Source: Planctomycetes bacterium RBG_16_43_13 (lineage in GTDB: Bacteria; Planctomycetota; MHYJ01). From it: a stretch of 10,664 bases of DNA. Of the stretch, positions 4,420 through 10,664 are shown piece after piece. A program made the position numbers and the translations under genes. Numbering within the stretch: the stretch's first letter is position 1; the number at the start of each line of letters is the position of its first letter. Under the pieces are notes generated by a model, which had not been told where the DNA came from, made no database searches, and saw only the letters and a program-made list of their open reading frames with translations. Location: positions 1-10,664 of the forward strand of contig MHYJ01000004.1 in the NCBI GenBank assembly GCA_001828445.1, read 5' to 3'.

Positions 4420-5628
4420 TCATGAGATAACCGTCCTAATCTTATTAACCAATCTTTTCAAATATTTAATTTTCCCCTGCCGTTTCTCGAAATCTTTTTC
4501 TAATACATTCCAAATGGTTTGCAATTTCAATAAATCTATTTTCCTCTCAGTCTCATGTTTTACGAGAGGGAGCAGGCTATCGCAGGTTTCTTCTGCAACC
4601 CTTCTCCAGTTATAATAACGAATTACATCGTTCTTTGCATTATTTCCCAACAACTCCAATGCATTTCTGTTTATCTGCAGATCGCGCAGACATGCAATAA
4701 TTTCTTCTTCGCTATCAACAAGGAGGCCATTAACTCCGTGTTTGATGACCTGCGCTATCTGCCCCTTGTTAGACGCAATCACTGCTTTGCCCCTTGCCAT
4801 ATAATCGAATAATTTCAAAGGAGAAAAAAAGAACTTCCTGAATGGATAATCATTGTATATACACAGACACACATCTGCAGCCATAACATATTGTGAAAGA
4901 CTAAAGTGGTCCATCTCATCAATTAGAACGACGTTATCAGGGATATTTCCCAGCTTAGTTTGTGAGATATCTCCAACTATTATGAAACAATAATTTCTGT
5001 CCCGGTATGCAATTTTCTTTGCAACATTTAATATCGTTTGTATACCTTGCCATGGATACCTGGGAGACCCTGCCCAGAGGACCTTAAATTTATCATGATA
5101 GGGTCGCAAATCTTCTGCAACATTTTTATTTCCATTCTCACTATCTATTGACAGCACTGCGCCATTCGGAATTACCACCGTATTACTGATTCCAAGCTCG
5201 GATTGGGCATATTCTTGCATCTCATCAGACACGCATATCGCAAGAGATACATATGAGGCTAATTCCACCCTGGTTTTGTGTTTAGCCTGGTAAAATCTCT
5301 TTGAATAACCACTTAACATAAGTTCATCAAGAGGGGCATTAATCTCCCAGACTACAGGTAGCTCAGGACATGCGTCTTTCAAGCGGGAGTATTTCTCGTT
5401 CCTATACCACCCATCTATGCGCACATACAGCACATCGCTTTCACAAACAAACCTCTTACCCCCCTCTATATTTGTTGAAAACTGATTCAAATGGGGAATA
5501 TCCGTAAATCCAAGAAACAAGACTTTGTGCCCAAGTGCAGCCAGTTCGCGGGTTAGATAGAAACTGTGTATGGCGCCGCCTGCTTTAGGAGGATAATTTA
5601 TAGGGTATGTGATATATCCTATGTTCAT
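4420..5628 (-). CDS. Glycosyltransferase family 4 (GT-B fold)
   Basis: A 402-residue retaining glycosyltransferase of the cytoplasm. The N-terminal domain starts MNIGYITYPINYPPKAGGAI with the glycine pair that binds the acceptor side in GT4 enzymes, then HSFYLTRELAALGHKV. AICVSDEM (130-137) and VIPNGAV (152-158) mark the domain boundary. The C-terminal nucleotide-sugar domain has VLWAGSPRYPWQGIQTIL (183-200), FIIVGD (215-220), and SPLKLFDYMARGKAVIAS (269-286). GT4 enzymes usually have a Glu where D275 stands in KLFDYMA. The last 40 residues are charged and may form a helix. It follows the acyltransferase remnant by nine bases without a clear Shine-Dalgarno and precedes the methyltransferase at 4410. 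Donor and acceptor are not predictable. Confidence 0.9.
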   Translation of the reverse strand: MNIGYITYPINYPPKAGGAIHSFYLTRELAALGHKVLFLGFTDIPHLNQFSTNIEGGKRFVCESDVLYVRIDGWYRNEKYSRLKDACPELPVVWEINAPLDELMLSGYSKRFYQAKHKTRVELASYVSLAICVSDEMQEYAQSELGISNTVVIPNGAVLSIDSENGNKNVAEDLRPYHDKFKVLWAGSPRYPWQGIQTILNVAKKIAYRDRNYCFIIVGDISQTKLGNIPDNVVLIDEMDHFSLSQYVMAADVCLCIYNDYPFRKFFFSPLKLFDYMARGKAVIASNKGQIAQVIKHGVNGLLVDSEEEIIACLRDLQINRNALELLGNNAKNDVIRYYNWRRVAEETCDSLLPLVKHETERKIDLLKLQTIWNVLEKDFEKRQGKIKYLKRLVNKIRTVIS

Positions 5629-5637
5629 TATTGAATA

Positions 5638-6050
5638 CTACGGCACTATCCGTCTGAGGTATGGTACTCTCTGAAGTATCACAAAGCAAACTGCTATAAC
5701 CACTATAGCTGTACCTGGAATGCCTATAGCTGGATGATAGAGTGTTGCTGCACTTATGTTAACTTTATTAAACCAGTATAAAATAAGCGGATGAAGCAGA
5801 TAAATTCCAAAACTTGCAGAAGATAAATATTTGATTATTCTGTATAACTTAGTAAAATTGTTCACAAGGGTATTACTGAAAATATTTTTGAAAATCATAA
5901 AAATGGAAATAGACATAATAATTACATTTGGAGACAGATAACCGTAGAAGAAAGTATCAGTTTTCCATCATTATTCTTCGTAATAAAATACGTCCCAAAA
6001 GATGTTATATATAGTAATATTGGAAATACGTTCGAGAGCATAGATTCGAG
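5638..6050 (-). pseudogene. Acyltransferase-3 (OafA-like) C-terminal remnant with a frameshift
   Basis: Only the last third of an integral-membrane O-acyltransferase survives. The main piece (from 5967) reads FFYGYLSPNVIIMSISIF, then YLSSASFGIYLLHPLILYWF, a typical C-terminal AT3 motif, then a last membrane helix (AIVVIAVCFVIL). In a different frame, 5965-6050 gives VFPILLYITSFGTYFITKNN followed by DGK. Adding one A to the A-run at 5961-5964 joins the two as NNDGKTDTFFYGYLSPN, so a one-base loss there is the simplest explanation. An ATG at 5916 could start a 92-residue piece, but this would lack the catalytic His region expected near the family N-terminus. Full-length enzymes have about 350-400 residues. 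A whole one would have acylated a sugar of this glycan. Confidence 0.75.
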
Positions 6051-6244
6051 CTATACGAATAATATTGTTTTTGTCCTTTAACATCTCGATTGCTTTAGCA
6101 AAACCTTCTGAAATTTGACTATCTTTTTCAATGTTGAGGGTATTCCATGTAAAATACAGACACAGAGGGAGGGATGATTATGCAGACATACGGGAGATAG
6201 TCTTGCATACTGTGTCGTGGGGTCTCAGGCTCTATAAAACTCAT
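6025..6244 (-). pseudogene. Remnant of the N-terminal region of a pentapeptide-repeat-associated membrane protein
   Basis: At 6025-6153 one frame reads FTWNTLNIEKDSQISEGFAK followed by AIEML and IIRIARIYALERI. From memory this matches the conserved block before pentapeptide repeats in a bacterial family (pattern TWrN-QItERFtkAIeqLg, then RlGGIYALERIA). No repeats follow; the sequence passes into the acyltransferase remnant at about 6025-6050. Upstream, an ATG at 6244 with a GAGG ribosome binding site opens MSFIEPETPRHSMQDYLPYV in another frame. An indel in the CCCTCCCTCT run near 6163-6175 could join this to PLCLYFTWN. The result would be a gene with a frameshift and a lost C-terminus. The family of the first piece is inferred from position only. 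Confidence 0.55.
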
Positions 6245-6290
6245 CAAATCCTCAATTTAACCCTTGCCGCAAACCCAACAATACTTTCAA

Positions 6291-6316
6291 AGTAGACTTC
6301 CCATGGGAAATCTACT
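6291..6316. repeat. 26-base near-perfect palindrome
   Basis: The two halves of AGTAGACTTCCC/ATGG.../TCTACT are complementary at all positions except one pair (24 of 26 bases), centred on CCATGG. It lies in the spacer 6245-6376 downstream of the methyltransferase stop at 6377. It has no loop and no T-run on the minus strand, so it is more like a dimeric protein site or an interspersed palindrome than a standard terminator. Apart from it, I see nothing coding in 6245-6376. Confidence 0.6.
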
Positions 6317-6376
6317 CTCTATCCTCAGGAATTATGTATGGTATTCCCAGAATTCTCCATTCTCTTGAATAGGATG

Positions 6377-7135
6377 TCACAAAGCTTTAGCAATATAGTA
6401 TTGCGTCCACAGCATCCAATCTATGATGCTGCCCCGTATGTAATCTTCCATCCAGGCCTCGAGGCGCTGGCCTGTCGCGCCACCCAACTCTGCCAGTACA
6501 GGGATGTACATGCCTGACTTGAAGTTCTCAGAAATGTGGAAACCTGCTAACTCCAATTGGTGGCGTACCTGTTTTTCAGTCAGTAGATTGATATGGCCAG
6601 TCTCTATGACAGGTTCCTGATAGATCAGCCGTACTAATTGGATAATGCCTGGGAGAAGGGCAATTTTTGCCGTCATTTCTAAGGTACTAAAGCATTGCGG
6701 GGTGGATATAATCAGAGTCCCGCCAGGTTTGAGTAGACGGTGCATCTCGGCCAGCGCAGCGGGGGAATCTGCAATATGTTCCAGAACCTCCGTACATAGA
6801 ATTAAATCAAAACTACCTGTGGTAAGTTTTGAGCACTTAATATCATCTATCAGAAGATTAATATTCGTGTGACAGTCCTGAATATAACGGGAATTACGCA
6901 AATAAGCCTCTTCAATATCAATGGCCGTCACGTCCTCGAAAAGCCCTGCAAGTGCGGTCAGATAAATACCAGAACCTGGCCCGACTTCTAACACTCTCTT
7001 ACAGGATTGAGCGGCGGTTTTCTCCAGAGCACGAAGAATCCAGTCACGCCTTGTACAATGTAGCCAGCGACGCGTCGGATTTTTAGAGGTGTAGAGGGTC
7101 TGTTGTAATGCTACGAGAGCAGAATCACTTGGCAT
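6377..7135 (-). CDS. Class I SAM-dependent methyltransferase
   Basis: A 252-residue methyltransferase. SAM-binding motif I is VLEVGPGSGIYL (about residues 48-59), the acidic residue at the end of strand 2 is in AIDIEE (72-77), SFDLILCTEVLEHI (108-121) is motif post-II/III, and LLKPGGTLIISTP (134-146) is the strand 5 region. The remaining part (LLPGIIQLVRLIYQEPV, then INLLTEKQV) is a variable substrate-side region, with a C-terminal WMEDYIRGSIIDWMLW stretch. ATG 7135 is preferred over the in-frame TTG at 7138, immediately before it. The upstream methyltransferase stops only five bases away, so translation is coupled. Sequence in this gene and the next looks more GC-rich than the GT39 gene. It probably methylates a lipid or sugar intermediate of the glycan. 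Confidence 0.88.
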   Translation of the reverse strand: MPSDSALVALQQTLYTSKNPTRRWLHCTRRDWILRALEKTAAQSCKRVLEVGPGSGIYLTALAGLFEDVTAIDIEEAYLRNSRYIQDCHTNINLLIDDIKCSKLTTGSFDLILCTEVLEHIADSPAALAEMHRLLKPGGTLIISTPQCFSTLEMTAKIALLPGIIQLVRLIYQEPVIETGHINLLTEKQVRHQLELAGFHISENFKSGMYIPVLAELGGATGQRLEAWMEDYIRGSIIDWMLWTQYYIAKAL

Positions 7136-7140
7136 CAAAT

Positions 7141-7890
7141 TTATCTTTCATCTATGCCTGGGCTATATTTCTGAGCCAGCAGCAGCAACGAGACCCCGAA
7201 GGGAACAGAAATACAGCCAATCGCATGACGCTCACTTGCAAATATGGTTGTCAGAAGCCGATTCATCCTTTGTGGTGGCATGGCTAACTCATTGAGATCA
7301 CTGCTACCTATCAAACGGTGGAAGAGACGTACTCCGAAAATCAAAGGAAATAGTAATGAATTGAAATAGCTGACATAACACACCTTATAACCTGCAGATT
7401 TAACTACATCAAGTAACCCGCTTTTTGTGTAGCGACGATGGTGATGAAGAATCTCATCTTGATGGCTCCACATGAATGGGTGAGCAGGCACGGTAATCAA
7501 TAACCAGCCATCCGGTTTTAGCCGCTGGTATAGATTACGCAATGACGTCAGATCATCAGCCAGATGTTCCAGGACATCCAGGAGTACAGTCAGATCAAAG
7601 TTTCGCCCACAAAAGGGAATGTCGTCAGGCAGGCACCCTGGCTCAACTTCAGCGCGAGCATCTCTCCTGGCATAACCATAAGCTATTTCGTCCGCCTCCA
7701 TAGCGAAAACCTTCCCGTGACGTGCAAGCATGGCCAAATTACCTCCAGTGCCGCAGCCGGCTTCAAGAATTTGTGCATCAACGGGCAATGCGAGATTGCT
7801 GAGTACTCTATCGAGGACTATCCGACGTGCGGCGAACCACCAGTGTTCTTTTTCAAGAGCGACCATCTTCTGGTAGATTTCAGCATCCAT
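7141..7890 (-). CDS. Class I SAM-dependent methyltransferase (HWWF-type)
   Basis: A 249-residue methyltransferase that starts MDAEIYQKMVALEKEHWWFA. The EHWWFAARR block (15-23) is, from memory, typical of a family often found next to polyprenyl-phosphate sugar synthases. Motif I is ILEAGCGTGGNLAML (41-55), followed by FDLTVLLDVLEHLADD (98-113) and LKPDGWLLITVPAHPFMWS (124-142), then HQDEILHHHRRYT (143-155), a histidine-rich substrate-side loop. Hydrophobic stretches at about 172-192 and 226-240 may touch the membrane, fitting a lipid-linked substrate. It begins six bases after the GT2 stop without a clear Shine-Dalgarno and is followed at once by a second methyltransferase. Substrate unknown. 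Confidence 0.88.
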   Translation of the reverse strand: MDAEIYQKMVALEKEHWWFAARRIVLDRVLSNLALPVDAQILEAGCGTGGNLAMLARHGKVFAMEADEIAYGYARRDARAEVEPGCLPDDIPFCGRNFDLTVLLDVLEHLADDLTSLRNLYQRLKPDGWLLITVPAHPFMWSHQDEILHHHRRYTKSGLLDVVKSAGYKVCYVSYFNSLLFPLIFGVRLFHRLIGSSDLNELAMPPQRMNRLLTTIFASERHAIGCISVPFGVSLLLLAQKYSPGIDER

Positions 7891-7896
7891 ATCAGT

Positions 7897-8910
7897 TTAT
7901 TCAGTAGTAATCTGTTTTCCAGGAACTTCCTCTGTTACAGACTCCCTGGCTAAACATTGTTTATTAAATGGCTTGCCCCAGGCATTTCTAATATAATACA
8001 AAGGCCTGCGCTTGGATTCATTATATGTCCGACCAACATACTCGCCAATAATACCTAAAGTGATGAGTTGTACGCCCCCTAAAAACAAGATAACTACCAT
8101 GAGAGAAGGATAACCTTTCACTGGATTGCCCAAAATTAAGGTGTCTGTAATCAGGTACAACCCAAACAAAAAACCGAATAACGCTACAAGCATTCCAAAG
8201 CAAGATGCCAGTTGAAGAGGTATATAGCTAAACGCTGTAATCCCCTCCAAAGAGAAATTCCATAGCTTCCAATAATTCCACTTTGTCCTTCCGGCAAAAC
8301 GCGCCTCCCGATGATAAGGTATCCCTATTTGCCGGAATCCAACCCAGCTAAACAGACCCTTCATAAATCTATGGTGTTCGCGAAGCTCTTTTAGCGCTTC
8401 TACCACTTGCCTTGACATCAATCGAAAGTCTCCGGTATCTTTGGGTACCTCAATTTTTGTAAGTCTATTGATGAAACGGTAAAACAGATTTGCACTCATA
8501 CGTTTTATGATAGATTCACCCTCCCGGCTTAACCGCGTCGCATATACCACATCGTATCCCTCTTTCCACTTAGTCACTAATTGTGGTATTAACTCCGGTG
8601 GGTCCTGAAGATCCGCATCAATAGGTATCACGGCGTCCCCTGTTGCACGATCAATCCCCGCTGTAAGAGCAATTTCTTTGCCAAAATTACGCGAAAGGTC
8701 TATCACCTTCACCCTTGGATCTTCAGAATGCAATTTCAACAGAATATCAAGTGTATCATCGCGACTGCCATCATTAACACAGATAATTTCATAGGATTCC
8801 CCCATATCTTCTAATACCTTCGAGACGCGATTATAGAACGGTCTAATATTCTCACGCTCATTGTACATTGGCACCACCATTGAATAAGTTGTCTGCTGAA
8901 GCGCAGTCAT
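7897..8910 (-). CDS. Polyprenyl-phosphate sugar synthase-like GT2 (GtrB/DPM1-like)
   Basis: A 337-residue inner-membrane glycosyltransferase that would move a sugar from a nucleotide donor to undecaprenyl phosphate on the cytoplasmic face. Visible motifs are VVPMYNERENI (12-22), VNDGSRDDT (45-53), SRNFGKEIAL (73-82), and the metal-binding DADLQDPPEL (98-107). They are followed by DTGDFRLMSR (158-167), HHRFMKGLFSWVGFRQ (179-194) and FAGRTKWNYWKLWNFSLEGI (205-224), all characteristic of the DPM1/GtrB group. Two hydrophobic segments at about 232-256 and 268-292 anchor it. AGGA lies about ten bases before ATG 8910. It sits between a GT39 enzyme that could use its product and two methyltransferases. 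The sugar is not predictable; glucose, mannose or an amino sugar are all possible. Confidence 0.93.
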   Translation of the reverse strand: MTALQQTTYSMVVPMYNERENIRPFYNRVSKVLEDMGESYEIICVNDGSRDDTLDILLKLHSEDPRVKVIDLSRNFGKEIALTAGIDRATGDAVIPIDADLQDPPELIPQLVTKWKEGYDVVYATRLSREGESIIKRMSANLFYRFINRLTKIEVPKDTGDFRLMSRQVVEALKELREHHRFMKGLFSWVGFRQIGIPYHREARFAGRTKWNYWKLWNFSLEGITAFSYIPLQLASCFGMLVALFGFLFGLYLITDTLILGNPVKGYPSLMVVILFLGGVQLITLGIIGEYVGRTYNESKRRPLYYIRNAWGKPFNKQCLARESVTEEVPGKQITTE

Positions 8911-8988
8911 TTGCTCAATATCCTTTGTGTGTCATAGCTTGCCCAAATAGATAGTTTTGACCCAGTTCCACTATACATAAATTCTCTG

Positions 8989-10572
8989 TCAATTCTGATG
9001 CTCAAATAGAGACAAATCTATCCCACGATATTTTTTATGATAGGGTAGGTTATAGGATTCAGCAAGCGTCTTTTTAATCAGCCCCTTAAAATCATGGCTA
9101 TGAGATAATATAAGCCAGACTCTATTGTGCCCTTCAACAGTTGGCCCCAATTCTTTTATATTTTCATCAGTTATTTTTCTCGTCTTGCCCGTAAATGGCT
9201 TTTTTATTAAATCGTTCCTTTTGGAGTAATAGTCAAAAACAAGGGTTTGCGTACTTCCAGCATTAAATAGGATTAGATCGCCAGGCTTCGCATTCATATC
9301 TACGTAGCTTGCAACTTCTCTCCACTGTTCGTTATTAACTTTTACATAGTATTCCTGAAGATTGAATGAAAACATAAATATGACCAAACTGATTACAAGC
9401 AACTTCAGCAATTTACTATTGATAGCGTCCATTCCTTTGGCCACTATAAGATAAAAAGCTAAGGAAGCTCCAATTGTACCTCTAGTCAGATAAATTGGCT
9501 GTGAAAGTTGAGAGATGATGAATGGAAAAGTAATGGGAGTTAATAACCATACAAGCAATAAATAAGTTCTATTCCTCAATGATAAGATCCTTCTCCAAGA
9601 GGTAGTTAGTATTGGATTATCAGAAGTTTCCGAATTACTAGTGCTTCGGAGGTTACCGATATTTATGGTTGCTAAAATTGAAAGTGTTAAAAACACTGTT
9701 AACAATAAGACAGAACCAGAGTACTCTATGAAGGACCCCCAAATAGAGCCAAATGTAGGCACTTTTATCCAGGTACCTCTCTGAATTCTCATTATTTGTG
9801 TTATCAAGACACTAATCCAAGGCGTATATAGAAGGACTAATATGCCCTGTATCACAAACCACCTGATTAAATAAGGTTTATGTTCCTCTGTCAATTTAGA
9901 CAATAATACAGATGAGAGATAATAAATATTTTGAGCTAATATTATAAAAAGACCATAGAAATGTGTGTATATTAATAGAATAGAGAATACGATATAGCCA
10001 ATTAATACCGAATGGCCCCCCTCTCTCATAAGTCTTATGAAGTAATAAAACGATAGCAGGGTCAAGATAACCAATAAGGCATAACTTCTGGCCTCCTGGG
10101 AATAATGAATGTGAAACGGAGACAAGGCCACTATTAAAGAACTTAATACTCCTATGTTCTTATTGAAAAGTAATGTCCCTACTTTATACATTATGAATAT
10201 TGAAAACGAACCAAAGATCGTAGAGAGAAACCTTATGGAAAATTCAGAGTCTCCAAATAAGGCAATCCAATAATGTAACATTATTAAATAAAGTGGTGGG
10301 TGCACATCCAAGGAGGAGACAACTCCAATGAGCTTTAAAAGATCCAGTTTAGCCCATTGAATTGAATATCCCTCATCTAACCAAATACTCTCATTGTCTA
10401 AACCATAGATTCTAAGAATCACACCAAGAAATAAAATGCTGGCTATGCTGATTCTATACAAAACTTCATTTTTCTTGGCCTTTGCATGTGGGTTGACCTT
10501 CATAAATTTTACATATCCCTGATCTTTCCAGGATGAGATATGATCTTGTACCCCTTTATGTGAACTGCTCAT
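8989..10572 (-). CDS. GT39/ArnT-like integral-membrane glycosyltransferase (GT-C)
   Basis: A 527-residue polytopic membrane protein expected to transfer a sugar from polyprenyl phosphate to a lipid or protein on the outer face of the inner membrane. The N-terminus to residue 36 is basic and cytosolic. The first loop has SIWLDEGYS with D66-E67, the catalytic acidic pair of this superfamily. DVHPPLYLIMLHYW (89-102), FGDSEFSIRFLS (106-117) and LSPFHIHYSQEARSYALL (150-167) are also diagnostic. About ten hydrophobic segments follow up to about 405, then a soluble domain (410-527) beginning NNEQWREVASYVD and ending SLFEHQN. ATG 10572 is used; ATG 10503 (residue 24) is an alternative start that keeps all helices. 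The gene looks more AT-rich than the methyltransferases downstream, and 78 bases separate it from the GT2. Confidence 0.9.
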   Translation of the reverse strand: MSSSHKGVQDHISSWKDQGYVKFMKVNPHAKAKKNEVLYRISIASILFLGVILRIYGLDNESIWLDEGYSIQWAKLDLLKLIGVVSSLDVHPPLYLIMLHYWIALFGDSEFSIRFLSTIFGSFSIFIMYKVGTLLFNKNIGVLSSLIVALSPFHIHYSQEARSYALLVILTLLSFYYFIRLMREGGHSVLIGYIVFSILLIYTHFYGLFIILAQNIYYLSSVLLSKLTEEHKPYLIRWFVIQGILVLLYTPWISVLITQIMRIQRGTWIKVPTFGSIWGSFIEYSGSVLLLTVFLTLSILATINIGNLRSTSNSETSDNPILTTSWRRILSLRNRTYLLLVWLLTPITFPFIISQLSQPIYLTRGTIGASLAFYLIVAKGMDAINSKLLKLLVISLVIFMFSFNLQEYYVKVNNEQWREVASYVDMNAKPGDLILFNAGSTQTLVFDYYSKRNDLIKKPFTGKTRKITDENIKELGPTVEGHNRVWLILSHSHDFKGLIKKTLAESYNLPYHKKYRGIDLSLFEHQN

Positions 10573-10664
10573 AGAATTTGTGATTCCACTTATGTAATGT
10601 ATGTGTGTAAGAACACAACTTGAACAGTGGCGAAAGCTCTTATTATGTCTGCATATAAAATATA
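10573..10664. other. Upstream region of the GT39 gene, window edge
   Basis: An AT-rich stretch of 92 bases at the end of the window. It probably contains the promoter of the minus-strand cluster, but no pair of -35 and -10 boxes with normal spacing is convincing. It carries TGCAGACATAAT on the minus strand (10642-10653), a 12-mer also present on the plus strand at 3603-3614. Confidence 0.3.

Noticed and set aside
4232..4812. Plus-strand frames opposite the methyltransferase and GT4
   Set aside because: They are antisense to strongly supported genes.
6645..6872. Plus-strand frame opposite the methyltransferase at 6377
   Set aside because: It is an antisense shadow of the GC-richer methyltransferase gene.
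7564..8203. Plus-strand frame at 7564-7953 and minus-strand frame at 8021-8203
   Set aside because: Both overlap well-supported methyltransferase and GT2 coding sequence in other frames.
8970..8993. TTGACA and TATAGT on the minus strand between GT39 and GT2 as a promoter
   Set aside because: The spacing is only 12 bases, too short for a sigma-70 promoter.
1..10664. CRISPR array, tRNA, rRNA or complete insertion sequence
   Set aside because: No regularly spaced repeats, cloverleaf sequence, ribosomal signature or transposase motif was seen on either strand.

Overview
This window looks like part of a cell-surface polysaccharide or lipid-linked glycan cluster in a Gram-negative-type environmental bacterium. 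Moderate GC, debris-rich spacers and the mix of protein families would fit Nitrospirota or a delta-proteobacterial lineage, but no marker gene is present, so that is only a guess. Almost all large genes lie on the minus strand. In their direction of transcription (right to left) they are: a GT39-type membrane glycosyltransferase (8989-10572), a polyprenyl-phosphate sugar synthase-like GT2 with two C-terminal membrane helices (7897-8910), two adjacent class I methyltransferases (7141-7890 and 6377-7135), a stretch of broken genes (5638-6244), a GT4 glycosyltransferase (4420-5628), a zinc-ribbon-like methyltransferase (3661-4410), a long debris field (about 2012-3514) and a soluble GT2 glycosyltransferase (403-1362).

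The intact glycan genes fit a coherent scheme. The GT2 at 7897-8910 would charge a polyprenyl phosphate with a sugar on the cytoplasmic face. The GT39 protein would use such a lipid-linked sugar on the outer face. The GT2 and GT4 enzymes would build an oligosaccharide, and the three methyltransferases would methylate sugars or lipid intermediates. Substrates cannot be read from sequence.

The most informative parts are the seams between these genes. On the plus strand there are two overlapping tiny membrane-protein genes (139-345 and 332-439) and an apparently intact RHH antitoxin/PIN toxin pair (1420-2090). The pair has a palindromic operator inside a consensus-like promoter and a possibly leaderless start. 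Directly behind the toxin, overlapping its stop codon, is a 23-codon remnant (2090-2161) homologous to the N-terminus of the tiny membrane protein at 139. It breaks off exactly where a minus-strand sulfotransferase gene (2012-2347) also loses its family sequence, so this is a recombination junction.

Further debris includes a decayed ParE/RelE toxin with an antitoxin interrupted by one amber codon where the family usually has Trp (3081-3514), a REP/MITE-like double hairpin read through by a hypothetical ORF (2627-2690), short ORF remnants (2776-3085), an acyltransferase-3 C-terminal remnant with a frameshift in an A-run (5638-6050) and a remnant of the N-terminal region of a pentapeptide-repeat-associated membrane protein (6025-6244). 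No tRNA, rRNA, CRISPR array or complete transposase was seen. I see no clear case for a wholly new system. The repeated link between small membrane proteins and toxin-antitoxin remnants is the most promising lead.
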